The notes under the pieces: generated by a model | Seen by the model: only the letters and a program-made list of their open reading frames with translations | Told to the model about the DNA's origin: nothing | Databases searched by the model: none | Position numbers and translations under genes: made by a program | Virus record (IMG/VR): IMGVR_UViG_3300020185_000171 | Span: 1 to 30,874 of that record | Source of the DNA: a virus | Direction: 5' to 3' (one strand) | DNA: 30,874 bases | Shown here: positions 19,415-27,437 of the stretch, piece by piece | How positions within the stretch are numbered: the first letter of the stretch is position 1 | Layout of the letters: each line of letters opens with the position of its first letter

Positions 19415-20026
19415 TTAAACCGGCTTAAGTCCATTCCATGGAATAACTACCGGTGCAGGAACTGGAGAGGTACCAGTATATAGACCTGCAAGTGAATTCA
19501 TATGATTTTCAAACCCTGTTCTTATATCTCCTGCAGATTTTCTAAGAGATACATTAAAATCAGTTTCGTTTTCATAGCTAGTGTATGCCTTTTTAAATCC
19601 CTGTGCAACTAGCACTGGATTTCCTGGAAATACTAAAGTAGAGCCGGGGCTTGGGACAAGTGGCGGTGGAGGAGGTGCGGGATTAATTATTCCAGGTGAA
19701 ATAGCAGGAGTCCAGTATGCTACAGTTGCTAGACCAATTGGCATTAGTGTCGCGATGCTTGCCTTGAGGTTTAAGTTATACATTAAACTTAAAGACCCAA
19801 CAATCGCACTTTGTATTGCTGCCTTTCCAGGCTCAAGTGCAGCCTTGTTTAAAATTGAGCGTTGTCCGCTTTCAACAGCGCTAATTGCTGTATTATGATA
19901 GAGTTCAGTTATTTCTTCAGCAAGTGTAGTAAGTTCGGTTATTCTACTAGCTGCAGGCTCATCGGTAGAAGTTACTTTTGCTTTTAATGCCTCGTATAAA
20001 TCGTTTTCAAAGTCTACCCAGTTCAT
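19415..20026 (-). CDS. Hypothetical tail-cluster protein with hydrophobic and poly-proline segments
   Basis: 203 residues from an ATG at 20026, overlapping the 344-aa gene by 20 bases. Residues 1-75 are helical and acidic/neutral. Residues about 81-108 (NLKASIATLMPIGLATVAYW) are hydrophobic enough for one membrane-spanning or buried helix. Residues 117-127 are mostly proline (PAPPPPPLVP). The last 65 residues contain an aromatic/polar helix (FKKAYTSYENETDFNVSLRK) and end in PAPVVIPWNGLKPV. A protein with this layout in a tail operon could be a tape-measure-tip, hub-associated or membrane-contacting component, but I recognise no family. It appears to be the last gene of the transcription unit starting at 26789. 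Confidence 0.7.
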   Translation of the reverse strand: MNWVDFENDLYEALKAKVTSTDEPAASRITELTTLAEEITELYHNTAISAVESGQRSILNKAALEPGKAAIQSAIVGSLSLMYNLNLKASIATLMPIGLATVAYWTPAISPGIINPAPPPPPLVPSPGSTLVFPGNPVLVAQGFKKAYTSYENETDFNVSLRKSAGDIRTGFENHMNSLAGLYTGTSPVPAPVVIPWNGLKPV

Positions 20027-21041
20027 ATATATCAGATTGTTCTTTGTTTAAACTACTTGCCTCTTCCAGATCAACCTGGTACATAATTTTAAGTACATTA
20101 AATGCATTATCATAATAACTTGCATTTTCGTATGGAATTACATTATATTTAGAAACATTACCCTCAGTTCTAAAATCAGATCTCTTTAAAGTATCTCCAA
20201 TTTCCTCTGCTGTTTTATTTTTATTATCTTCTACTATTTTATCAAACTCAACAGGATCCGATGGTATTTGAATATCGTTAGTTAGGGTTTCGGTTAGTAG
20301 GTTTCCTACCTTAAGTTCAATCCCACTAATTCTTACCCGCATTTCATTAGTTGTATTTCTTAAATCGGCAGCCAATTGTTTTAAATTAAACCTATACTGG
20401 TATAATATAGTAGTTCTATCTATAAGACGGGTTTTAATATCTTGCATTCCGGTTTTGTAATTATAATAACTATAATCTTCCTTAACTTCGTATCTTTCGT
20501 ATCTTCTTCGTGAAGTTATCCAATTTGTTCTTGCGTAGAATTTATCAGGGTTTTTATATGGCTGACACTCTGGGTCTAGTGGTATTATATTTGACTTAAT
20601 TCTTAAATCAGATCCTGGTATTAATTGGTCTTCGACAAACTCACCCTTAAATTTACCAACATCAAGTACTCTTGATGGAAGCTTCCACCTAAAAGACCCT
20701 CTTAATCTCTTTCCAGCATCTTTTAATAAATCAATCATATTTTTAACCTGTTGAATGGGTTCAGATGTTATATTAGTGTTCACCCGTATAAAAATAGAAT
20801 CCCAGTTATATTGATCAATTTCAATTAGTGAGAGCCTTTTTCTTCTATTGTTTCCAGTATCAATTATAATTCCTCCATCATAATAATATGCAAGCGCTTT
20901 TTTAAGATCTTCGATAAATCTATTCTCTTGCGTTGAAAGTCTTTCAAGATAACCGGTCTCATATTCGTAGTCAGTATCTCTTATTCGCGATTCAATAATA
21001 TAAAGGTCTCCCCATTTATCTATTAATTCTTCGATCGTCAT
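20007..21041 (-). CDS. Hypothetical protein of the baseplate hub cluster
   Basis: 344 residues from an ATG at 21041 that shares one base with the stop of the spike gene. It is rich in Tyr, Arg, Asp and Ile. An N-terminal helical part (LSTQENRFIEDLKKALAYYY) is followed by a basic middle (WITSRRRYERYEVKEDYSYY) and helical stretches (FNLKQLAADLRNTTNEMRVR). No catalytic motif, membrane segment or known domain is evident. Tight coupling to the spike and hub genes suggests a baseplate component or assembly factor. It ends in TGA, one of only three non-TAA stops here. Confidence 0.72.
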   Translation of the reverse strand: MTIEELIDKWGDLYIIESRIRDTDYEYETGYLERLSTQENRFIEDLKKALAYYYDGGIIIDTGNNRRKRLSLIEIDQYNWDSIFIRVNTNITSEPIQQVKNMIDLLKDAGKRLRGSFRWKLPSRVLDVGKFKGEFVEDQLIPGSDLRIKSNIIPLDPECQPYKNPDKFYARTNWITSRRRYERYEVKEDYSYYNYKTGMQDIKTRLIDRTTILYQYRFNLKQLAADLRNTTNEMRVRISGIELKVGNLLTETLTNDIQIPSDPVEFDKIVEDNKNKTAEEIGDTLKRSDFRTEGNVSKYNVIPYENASYYDNAFNVLKIMYQVDLEEASSLNKEQSDIYELGRL

Positions 21042-21739
21042 TATCTATCTTTTTGTAAAAACGTATTTCTTGTTAAATCAGCCTTTAATCCTGGAACTGC
21101 GTCTACGGATGTAGGAGGAAGTGGAGGACCACTAGGTCCTACCCCAGTCGGGTGAGTATGCGCTAAGTAATCATCTAGTAGTGTATCTAGCCAAGTTTGT
21201 AGATCTACTCCTCGAACTGCTGGCTGACTGTCATCCGCTCCATCGTCAGTCGCGATGAATATATCACCTGAATTTAAAAATATTTGGCCTTCAGGACTAA
21301 ATCTAATCATCGGAGCCTCCGTATTAGAAGTTCCTGTTGTTATTACAAGACCGTCTTCAACTGAATAATAGACTCTTAAGTTTCTCTCTTCGTCATATAC
21401 TATTGAAATTACGTTGTGTGGTTCTTCTGAATTTTCAAGAACTTCACTCTTCAAGGAATCATTCTGATCAACCTGAAACGAATATTCTGGGTGATATATG
21501 TTTCCATTATCAAATCTAACGGCAACCACGTCTCCAACCCTAGGAACTGCGTGAGCTCCTGGTAGATTGCGATTCATTGGAGAAGCCCATGGAACAGATT
21601 CAACCGGAATTAAGTCAAACTTTCCAAACACTTTAATTTTGCATCTACCATTATTTAGCGGATCTTCATTATCTAAAACCTCACCAAGCCAATGTGTATC
21701 TCTTAAATTATCTTTATTGAGTTCTTTGGTAGTCTCCAT
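21041..21739 (-). CDS. Baseplate central spike protein, gpV / T4 gp5 OB-domain family
   Basis: 232 residues. The ATG at 21739 overlaps the upstream stop. Residues 14-93 form the OB-fold of gp5/gpV/VgrG-type spikes: WLGEVLDNEDPLNNGRCKIK, then PWASPM, GDVVAVRFDNGNIYHPEYS. Residues about 105-165 are short beta strands (VITTGTS, IRFSPEGQIFLNSGDIFI) suited to a trimeric beta-helix. The end (about 183-206) is DTLLDDYLAHTHPTGVGPSG, with H194 and H196 in the HxH arrangement that binds iron at the P2 gpV tip. The T4 gp5 lysozyme domain is absent, so it is a non-enzymatic, membrane-piercing spike. It follows the hub and tail genes, as expected. Confidence 0.88.
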   Translation of the reverse strand: METTKELNKDNLRDTHWLGEVLDNEDPLNNGRCKIKVFGKFDLIPVESVPWASPMNRNLPGAHAVPRVGDVVAVRFDNGNIYHPEYSFQVDQNDSLKSEVLENSEEPHNVISIVYDEERNLRVYYSVEDGLVITTGTSNTEAPMIRFSPEGQIFLNSGDIFIATDDGADDSQPAVRGVDLQTWLDTLLDDYLAHTHPTGVGPSGPPLPPTSVDAVPGLKADLTRNTFLQKDR

Positions 21740-22890
21740 TATTCATATACGTTTTCGTTGATTGGTCCTTCACTGTCAAATGGGACACTGTCATGTACGT
21801 TTCCACCGAGAGGCCCTTCACTATCAAGTGCAACTGCATCATGTATATTTTCGTTGATTGGTCCCTCACTATCAAGTGCAACTGCGTCATATGCCTTTCC
21901 GAGCTCTCCACTTGGAGTTGCACCTCTTCGAGAACTATTACCCCTGATAACATTTGCGATTCCATTAACCGAACCAGCTCTTACGGCGTCTTGTATACTT
22001 GAGAGTGTGCTTGCACCGTGTACATTTCCAAGTAGAAGTTTTGCAGTTAAATTTTCAACAGTTCGGTCAACGGCGCTTCCGACTATAGTTCCAGCTTTTT
22101 CTTTTGCAATATCTCCAAGCATCTTTCCAAAACCACCAGTCTCTTCACTGATAGTTGAGTTAGCATATTCACCATGGGTATGTACGCCTTTCCATTTAAT
22201 TTTAATTGATGGGGCTGCAGGTCCCTCTGGGCTTCTATTAAGATCTGCAAAAATAGAACTTGTAGAATCAGGGTCAAATTCACAATGACTTAACTCTACT
22301 TTAAAATAGGGCTTAACTGATTTTACACTACCGTCACCGCCTAATACGTCAAGTGCTGGGTTAGCTTGATTTGCAGCTAGCGCAGAACTTGCAGTCTTTG
22401 ATGTTGACGTCTTAAATGTTCTTACCTCTGAAACCCAGATATGTAGAGAAAATCTTCTTAAATTTGCAGGTATTACTTCTACCCATCTATTAAAATCATA
22501 TGCCGCTCTTTTGTAAAGGTCCATCATTCCTGAAACAGTAAGTTCTACCGTTTCAAGACATCCTATGTCAATTGCTTTATCTTCTCCCCAATAGGGATCA
22601 GCCATATTACCGTATTGTTTAGCAGTTTCAAGACCTGAAACGCTTTGCCAAAACCAAGGATATTCAGAGTTTACCTTCTTTAAGATTTTAATAAAGTTTT
22701 CGAGGGATTCTGCTCTTTTCGTATCGCCTATTACATTTTTCAAATAAGAGACAGCATCTCCATTTAATAAAGGAGAGTGTTCGGTGTAATAGTCAAACAT
22801 AAAGAAGAACGAAAGATATGTTGGATCGTCATATATCGGATCAAAAATCTTAGTTTTCCTAAAGTCTTTTGTGTTTTTAAAATCTTGCAT
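21739..22890 (-). CDS. Tail/baseplate protein with triple C-terminal 16-residue repeat
   Basis: 383 residues from an ATG at 22890. Residues 20-150 are helical and aromatic (YLSFFFMFDYYTEHSPLLNG; ILKKVNSEYPWFWQSVSGLE; MMDLYKRAAYDFNRWVEVIP). A beta stretch follows at 147-240, including FKVELSHCEFDP and IKIKWKGVHTHGEY. The look is that of inner baseplate or tube-end proteins. Residues 255-315 are small-residue-rich. Residues 334-381 are three tandem copies of a 16-residue unit built on DAVALDSEGPINEN. The gene lies between the hub-like and spike genes, so it probably contacts the tube end or hub. I cannot equate it with a named T4 protein; gp48/gp54-like roles are a guess. Confidence 0.75.
   Translation of the reverse strand: MQDFKNTKDFRKTKIFDPIYDDPTYLSFFFMFDYYTEHSPLLNGDAVSYLKNVIGDTKRAESLENFIKILKKVNSEYPWFWQSVSGLETAKQYGNMADPYWGEDKAIDIGCLETVELTVSGMMDLYKRAAYDFNRWVEVIPANLRRFSLHIWVSEVRTFKTSTSKTASSALAANQANPALDVLGGDGSVKSVKPYFKVELSHCEFDPDSTSSIFADLNRSPEGPAAPSIKIKWKGVHTHGEYANSTISEETGGFGKMLGDIAKEKAGTIVGSAVDRTVENLTAKLLLGNVHGASTLSSIQDAVRAGSVNGIANVIRGNSSRRGATPSGELGKAYDAVALDSEGPINENIHDAVALDSEGPLGGNVHDSVPFDSEGPINENVYE
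21748..21891 (-). repeat. Three tandem 48-bp repeats coding for 16-residue units
   Basis: Within the 3' end of the 383-aa tail gene, three adjacent 48-bp units encode YDAVALDSEGPINENI, HDAVALDSEGPLGGNV and HDSVPFDSEGPINENV. The copies differ at both DNA and protein level, so the array is not brand new, and the DSEGP core is fully kept. Two residues (YE) follow before the stop. Confidence 0.9.
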
Positions 22891-22908
22891 CTAGTATATG
22901 TATTTTAT

Positions 22909-24405
22909 TTAGATCGCGCTCATTCTAGCCGGCCATTCTCTTCTGGTAAGTGTAACCTTTTGTGTAAAATTACCAATTGAACTTTTATAAGAAATGTCAA
23001 TTGACTCAATTATATAGTACCCACTTAAGAATTGATCCAATACTTGATCCGGTTCTTCATCATCTCTAGGTCCATTATCAATTGCTGAGTCTGTAAATCC
23101 TTTCTCTTCTTTGGCTTTATCATAATTATGCGCTACTTTAAGAGGCTCTTTGTCGACATGATATATCATCACAGGTATCTTTAAATAGCGATAAAGACTT
23201 GGATTAAAAGTAGGAAGAGTAACTTCTAGTTTAATCTTTTCTAGCTCATCTAGATTTCTTCGATTATGTAATTGAGAAAATATGTAGTTACTATGGACGT
23301 TCCCAAGTCCTTCTTCACCAACATCCTGTCTTCCCATGTATTTGTGTTTCACTAAATCAAGATAGGCTTCACTTTCTCTATTGCCCTTCAATGGTTCTTG
23401 TATGTCTTTTAAGTTTTCTGGATTAGTTGAAAGCGCCTCAACTCTAAATTCATCTAATCTCTCTTCTGCATTATCATCGTAGATTTGGACATCTCTAAAA
23501 TGCCCATGAATCTCATTAATATAATTAGATTGGTTGATTATATTATATTTCCCAATGTAGTTATTACTTGAACTAAAATTACTCTTGTTCGTCAGAAATA
23601 ATTTAGTTTCAATATTATCATTACTCTCACTACTCTCCGCCTCTTCGGCATATGAAACTGGAAGACTACTTAAAGTTTCTTGAAAATCTTCAATGCTTGG
23701 GTTTGAAGCATTAAATATTTTGTTAATATCGATAAAATTTAAGTAATAATAAGAATCAATGAAAAAATGTTGAAACGAATCATCGCTAATATATGAAGTT
23801 GAAACTATCTGGCTTATAAAGTCAAGATAGTTAATGTAGGGCTGAATTCGAGCCTGTGAGTCTGTAGTTTCATCAATATTTGAAGCCAGACCAAGCTTTA
23901 ACTCAGTAGCAACTGTTTTTAAATGCTCTAATGCTGTATTTTCTTCCAAAACTTGACAATTTTCAGAGAATAGCTTAGGAATACTTGCTCTACCAGAAAT
24001 CCTAACTTTATTTAGATCACCTTCCTTAGCACGAGAGGCAGATATGTCAATAATTTCAAAGTCCATATGAATAGACTTATAGGTGCTTTCGTTTTTTGAA
24101 TTAATAAAAACAGTCATCTTGTCACCGTCTCTTGGAAAAGAGTCAACTGTAAATACTTTTCTAGTGTCAACTAATGTAACACTTACTGTAGGATAGGGTC
24201 CTGTAGAAGAAAGTGTAAAAGAAACAACGTCATCTTTTTGAAATGGATACGTATTCACTAAAACAACAGGTCTTTCAATACCAGTAGTCTTTGAAGTTCT
24301 ATCGTTACTACTTGAATCTTCGCCCATCGCGTTGCCCTCTAAAGCCTTTGGCTCTATTGCGGGCTCTACAAGAGCTAATATGTTATTTGATAAATCAACA
24401 GCCAT
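22909..24405 (-). CDS. Baseplate hub protein, gp27 / gpD (late control protein D)-like
   Basis: 498 residues from an ATG at 24405. Residues 50-150 are a beta-rich domain with FTLSSTGPYPTVSVTLVDTR and KMTVFINSKN, as in hub proteins whose first domain binds the tail tube end. Residues about 150-230 (LEHLKTVATELKLGLASNID; LDFISQIVSTSYISDDS; FFIDSYYYLNFID) match the 'L..+a..lgl...sN...t.d' and 'dfI..I' pattern of gpD/gp27-type hubs. The C-terminal 90 residues return to beta structure (LSGYYIIESIDISYKSSIGN). It lies upstream of the spike gene and directly after the LysM gene, the order seen in many contractile tails. The central acidic insert (about 230-330) is not conserved family material as far as I can see. 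Confidence 0.8.
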   Translation of the reverse strand: MAVDLSNNILALVEPAIEPKALEGNAMGEDSSSNDRTSKTTGIERPVVLVNTYPFQKDDVVSFTLSSTGPYPTVSVTLVDTRKVFTVDSFPRDGDKMTVFINSKNESTYKSIHMDFEIIDISASRAKEGDLNKVRISGRASIPKLFSENCQVLEENTALEHLKTVATELKLGLASNIDETTDSQARIQPYINYLDFISQIVSTSYISDDSFQHFFIDSYYYLNFIDINKIFNASNPSIEDFQETLSSLPVSYAEEAESSESNDNIETKLFLTNKSNFSSSNNYIGKYNIINQSNYINEIHGHFRDVQIYDDNAEERLDEFRVEALSTNPENLKDIQEPLKGNRESEAYLDLVKHKYMGRQDVGEEGLGNVHSNYIFSQLHNRRNLDELEKIKLEVTLPTFNPSLYRYLKIPVMIYHVDKEPLKVAHNYDKAKEEKGFTDSAIDNGPRDDEEPDQVLDQFLSGYYIIESIDISYKSSIGNFTQKVTLTRREWPARMSAI

Positions 24406-24407
24406 TC

Positions 24408-24962
24408 TTATGTATTATATTTCTGTCCACCTCGAGTAATGTCATTTATTATCTGCTCGGCAACAGGGTCAGTTTGTGCCTGTTTTCCAAAAATAATCTT
24501 GCCTTCTTTAAAAGCATATGTCTTTTTACCTACTGGAATCACATTTGGTGGCAGTAGATTTTCCTTACCATATTTCTTTTGAAGAGTTTTAATCCTGTTA
24601 GCGTCTTTTTTGCTCAACCTTTTAGTGTCAATAAATTGCTGCTTAACAATATTCTCCTCTATTTCTTTTGGTCTTTTAAATTCTTTAAGATTTGGAGACC
24701 TTGTAGGTATTTTTAATATTTCACCTGACTTAATTGAAAAGGGGTTAGAGATATTATTGTACTTTAGAATAATATCAAGTCCACTAACATCACCGTAATA
24801 TTTTGCCGCTATTAAATCAGGTCTTCCCTCTTCATATGGGCTAACAGTGTGTGCCGACTCAATCAAAGCTACAGTTTCTCTATTTCTAAAAAGAATCGTA
24901 GGTATAGTTAGCAACAGCTTAGTACCGTCGTTTATCTTATTTACTATTGTTCTTAAATCCAT
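24408..24962 (-). CDS. LysM-domain baseplate protein, T4 gp53-like
   Basis: 184 residues from an ATG at 24962. Residues about 48-87 (DLIAAKYYGDVSGLDIILKY, then NNISNPFSIKSGEILKIPT) are a LysM domain of the kind used structurally in gp53-like and related baseplate proteins, with the conserved 'YYGD...L...N...P..I..G..L.IP' pattern. The second half is basic and probably helical (KRPKEIEENIVKQQFIDTKR) with a short C-terminal tail. In contractile tails such proteins clamp the wedge and hub; peptidoglycan binding is the other known LysM role. It is separated by six bases from the upstream 606-aa gene and two from the hub gene, so it is part of the same unit. Confidence 0.8.
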   Translation of the reverse strand: MDLRTIVNKINDGTKLLLTIPTILFRNRETVALIESAHTVSPYEEGRPDLIAAKYYGDVSGLDIILKYNNISNPFSIKSGEILKIPTRSPNLKEFKRPKEIEENIVKQQFIDTKRLSKKDANRIKTLQKKYGKENLLPPNVIPVGKKTYAFKEGKIIFGKQAQTDPVAEQIINDITRGGQKYNT

Positions 24963-24968
24963 AATACA

Positions 24969-26789
24969 TTATCCATTTGCAATATCAGATACTCTAATAT
25001 TCATTTCATCTGCAGTTTTCTCTTTACCATAAGCAGTAATGATTTTTTCGCTGCTTTCCGGGTTATATCCATCAGACTGTAGGTACATTCTGCCTTTACC
25101 AGCGTTAAACATACTTTCAATTTCACCCTTATCTCTGGGTCTTCCAGGCTTAAGTGTTACTGTAACTTTAAGTTTACTAGGAAATCCTTCATAGCCTAAA
25201 GGACCTTCAAATTCGAATTGGGCGTCTTCCATCGCTAAATTACCAACCATCATCATTGGCATCATTGGGTTTCCTATAGTTAAGTGCCAATTTCCAGTAG
25301 GGTCTCCAGATATAAAAGAATTTACAACCGCGGAACCTTGTGGTCCATTCAATAATTTCATCAATCCACCTCCTATAATGTTATCAGCAATCTTAGAATT
25401 ACCAAGACTGCTAAAGAATGCTCCAAAACTATCAGTACTAATACCCTCAGTTGCAGTACTCCAACCTTTCGCAAATTGATCACCTAGGCCTTTAAAATAT
25501 CCTTCATAATCACCAGATGCTAATTTTTTAAAATCACCAAACGGCTTTCCTACACTACCGCTTCCTAAATAACGAGTAGCTCCTCCCCAAAAAGGAGCAT
25601 TATTATATGTTAGTGCTAATAGATTAGACATTGTGTCCATAAATGCTGCTTTCGGGGAAGTATTTCCATATCCTCTAATATCATAATAGAATGTTAGAGT
25701 AAAGTCTTGCTCAAATTTAAGACCCTGCTCTCTTGTCAAAATATTTTTTATCACATTATAGGGTCCAAATACTTTATTAGGGTAAGTTTCTTTCGTTGGA
25801 TCCCATCCAGCTCCCTTGTCTCTAATAGCCGCAGCTTCTGCAGCGCTTTTACCGTTTGAGGCTGCTTCAAGTGCAGAAAGAAGTGGACTTCCGTCGATAG
25901 ATGCTCCTAGTGTTCCTCTACTGCCCGTTGATTTAGTAATTTCCTGTACTTGTGATTCTACGTCTTTCCAATTAAAACCAACCTTAAAATTTAAAATAGA
26001 CTTAATATCATTTCCAAGAGAAGGAGAAAGATACGTTAAGGCTCGAGCAATGTCGGGCTGCTGGGCATCTACTGCTTTTCCCGCAGAGTCAAATACTTTA
26101 GGGTAGAGTATGTCATCTGCTACTGGATATGGAAATCTTCTTAAGGTTATTAAGTAATCATTGCTAATCTCTCCATAATGTTCACATTGAATAAAATCTG
26201 CGAGGTCATAATGAAAACTTGCTTTATCGTAATCTTTATTACCTGCTTTATCTTGTGAATAGGTAACAATATTTCTGGCAGTAGGGTTAAGAATCCTATT
26301 ACCTGGCCCTGCAAGACCCGTAAGAGATTGAGACATTTTATCTTTTAAGTCTCCCTCGCTAGTTTTTCCTTCTCCATCAACATTAGTGGTTTTAAATAGC
26401 GACCATCTATTAAAACGAGAAGCCACTGCAGATCCTGCTGAAACTGGATCTCCTGGGTCTTCTATTTTTGCATTATCGCCAGTTCCAGATATTTTAGGAT
26501 TTACACTGTATATTCTTGACTTTTGTCCTGTCTTAGAGTTATATAGTCCTGAACCACCCACTTCAGATTCTGTTATGCTCTTACCGTCGCCATCGGTGTT
26601 TGTAGGTGATGCTGGAGGATTACCAATAGCACCCTCAATAATACTTGGTGAAAAGAACTCTCCACCGCTTAGAATTTCTCTGTATTTGTACCCAAGAGCT
26701 TCATCTTGTTCTACGAATTGCAATCCAGCATTTTTTACACTATCTAAAGCGTCGGTAGCTTTTTGTTGTATATCTCTAATAGATGCCAT
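24969..26789 (-). CDS. Tail-tube-end / inner baseplate structural protein
   Basis: 606 residues from an ATG at 26789, first gene of the tail unit behind a GATATATA motif. Residues 1-130 are low-complexity, Gly/Ser/Asp-rich. About 190-225 (FHYDLADFIQCEHYGEISND, ITLRRFPYPVADDI) and 365-400 (FTLTFYYDIRGYGNTSPKAA) are structured. The C-terminal domain, about 495-575, holds GNWHLTIGNPMMPMMMVGNL and LKVTVTLKPGRPRDKGEIES, a layout I associate with unannotated baseplate proteins of large phages that sit at the end of the tail tube. A role like T4 gp54/gp48 is plausible from position before LysM and hub, but not demonstrated. The methionine run (PMMPMMM) is unusual. Confidence 0.72.
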   Translation of the reverse strand: MASIRDIQQKATDALDSVKNAGLQFVEQDEALGYKYREILSGGEFFSPSIIEGAIGNPPASPTNTDGDGKSITESEVGGSGLYNSKTGQKSRIYSVNPKISGTGDNAKIEDPGDPVSAGSAVASRFNRWSLFKTTNVDGEGKTSEGDLKDKMSQSLTGLAGPGNRILNPTARNIVTYSQDKAGNKDYDKASFHYDLADFIQCEHYGEISNDYLITLRRFPYPVADDILYPKVFDSAGKAVDAQQPDIARALTYLSPSLGNDIKSILNFKVGFNWKDVESQVQEITKSTGSRGTLGASIDGSPLLSALEAASNGKSAAEAAAIRDKGAGWDPTKETYPNKVFGPYNVIKNILTREQGLKFEQDFTLTFYYDIRGYGNTSPKAAFMDTMSNLLALTYNNAPFWGGATRYLGSGSVGKPFGDFKKLASGDYEGYFKGLGDQFAKGWSTATEGISTDSFGAFFSSLGNSKIADNIIGGGLMKLLNGPQGSAVVNSFISGDPTGNWHLTIGNPMMPMMMVGNLAMEDAQFEFEGPLGYEGFPSKLKVTVTLKPGRPRDKGEIESMFNAGKGRMYLQSDGYNPESSEKIITAYGKEKTADEMNIRVSDIANG

Positions 26790-26823
26790 TAACAGGTTTA
26801 TTTTTCTTTATATATCCCTGTTA
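26790..26823. promoter_or_regulatory. Inverted repeat TAACAGG/CCTGTTA around a promoter-like motif
   Basis: TAACAGG (26790-26796) and CCTGTTA (26817-26823) are perfect 7-bp inverted arms with a 20-base A/T spacer. On the minus strand, the first arm directly abuts GATATATA (26809-26816) and the second arm directly abuts the ATG at 26789. This layout suits a protein-binding operator over the promoter, or an RNA hairpin just before the start codon if transcription begins upstream of it. Confidence 0.45.
26809..26816 (-). promoter_or_regulatory. Candidate late promoter motif GATATATA upstream of the tail operon
   Basis: GATATATA on the minus strand starts 27 bases before the ATG at 26789, in the 42-base gap between the 201-aa gene and the first tail gene. 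It is followed by an A-rich tract. This is the first intergenic copy in transcription order and would drive the eight-gene tail unit down to 19415. Confidence 0.45.
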
Positions 26824-26831
26824 TTATGTTA

Positions 26832-27437
26832 TTACTTCCACTCTCCTAGATCCATCTCTTTAGCAGTAGGATTGTAGAACATATTATCTAACCATTCTTC
26901 ATCAGATGGTAGCCTGTCCCCTAAAAACTTTTTTAAATGTGTAATAAAATCACCCTTAGACTCGTACGCAAAATCACCTTTTGCCTTTCGGTATGGATAT
27001 CGATTCGAAAGCTCAAAGATTTCTTTTATTTTTTGCTCGATCATAAAAGATTGTAGGTTGTTAAATAGAGTTCTTTGCTCATCGAGAGTTTTAGTGCAAA
27101 ATACGGAATCTACAACAATTAAATACTTTTCCCAATTACTACCATCAAAAAGATTTTGCACTAAATCATCAGTATTCTTATAGTTAGTTCGCTTTGCATT
27201 TATTCTAGTTTCACCGCCCTCAAAGTCTCTAATGAACCTTCCACCAAACATATTCTTTTTTAAGAAGTACATAGTATCATAAAACTTCTTAATTCTAATT
27301 TGATATTGTGGATTAACATCATCGAACTTGACATCATATATCATTCCACGTACAGGAATTAAAATATTTGGCTGTTGTGTTGTAGATATTAATGCCTGTA
27401 CATATTCACCTTTATTAAAGACTTTATGCTTAATCAT
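26832..27437 (-). CDS. Hypothetical protein
   Basis: 201 residues from the ATG at 27437, which overlaps the upstream stop by eight bases. A start at 27461 would add eight residues but increase the overlap to 32 bases, so the internal ATG is preferred. The protein is basic and mixed helix/strand (YQIRIKKFYDTMYFLKKNMF; GNWEKYLIVV-like strand at SNWEKYLIVVDSVF; SFMIEQKIKEIFELSNRYPY). No known domain is seen. It is the last gene before the GATATATA-led tail unit, so it may belong to an earlier unit together with the small genes to its right. Confidence 0.65.
   Translation of the reverse strand: MIKHKVFNKGEYVQALISTTQQPNILIPVRGMIYDVKFDDVNPQYQIRIKKFYDTMYFLKKNMFGGRFIRDFEGGETRINAKRTNYKNTDDLVQNLFDGSNWEKYLIVVDSVFCTKTLDEQRTLFNNLQSFMIEQKIKEIFELSNRYPYRKAKGDFAYESKGDFITHLKKFLGDRLPSDEEWLDNMFYNPTAKEMDLGEWK

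Noticed and set aside
20026-20033. Another GATATATA, at the start of the 203-aa gene
   Set aside because: It runs directly into the ATG and lies in coding sequence of the upstream gene, so it cannot have promoter spacing for that gene.
21758-22288. 176-aa open frame on the plus strand
   Set aside because: It lies opposite the 383-aa tail gene, its repeats mirror the tandem repeat of that gene, and no plus-strand gene arrangement supports it.
13680-26789. A phage-like contractile injection system rather than a phage
   Set aside because: The gp53, hub, spike, gp25 and gp6 set would fit both, but the large fibre genes, the helicase and the long single-strand gene run fit a phage better. No ATPase or cargo genes of injection systems are seen.
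26386-26877. 163-aa open frame on the plus strand
   Set aside because: It is the shadow of the 606-aa structural gene, with no leader or domain of its own.
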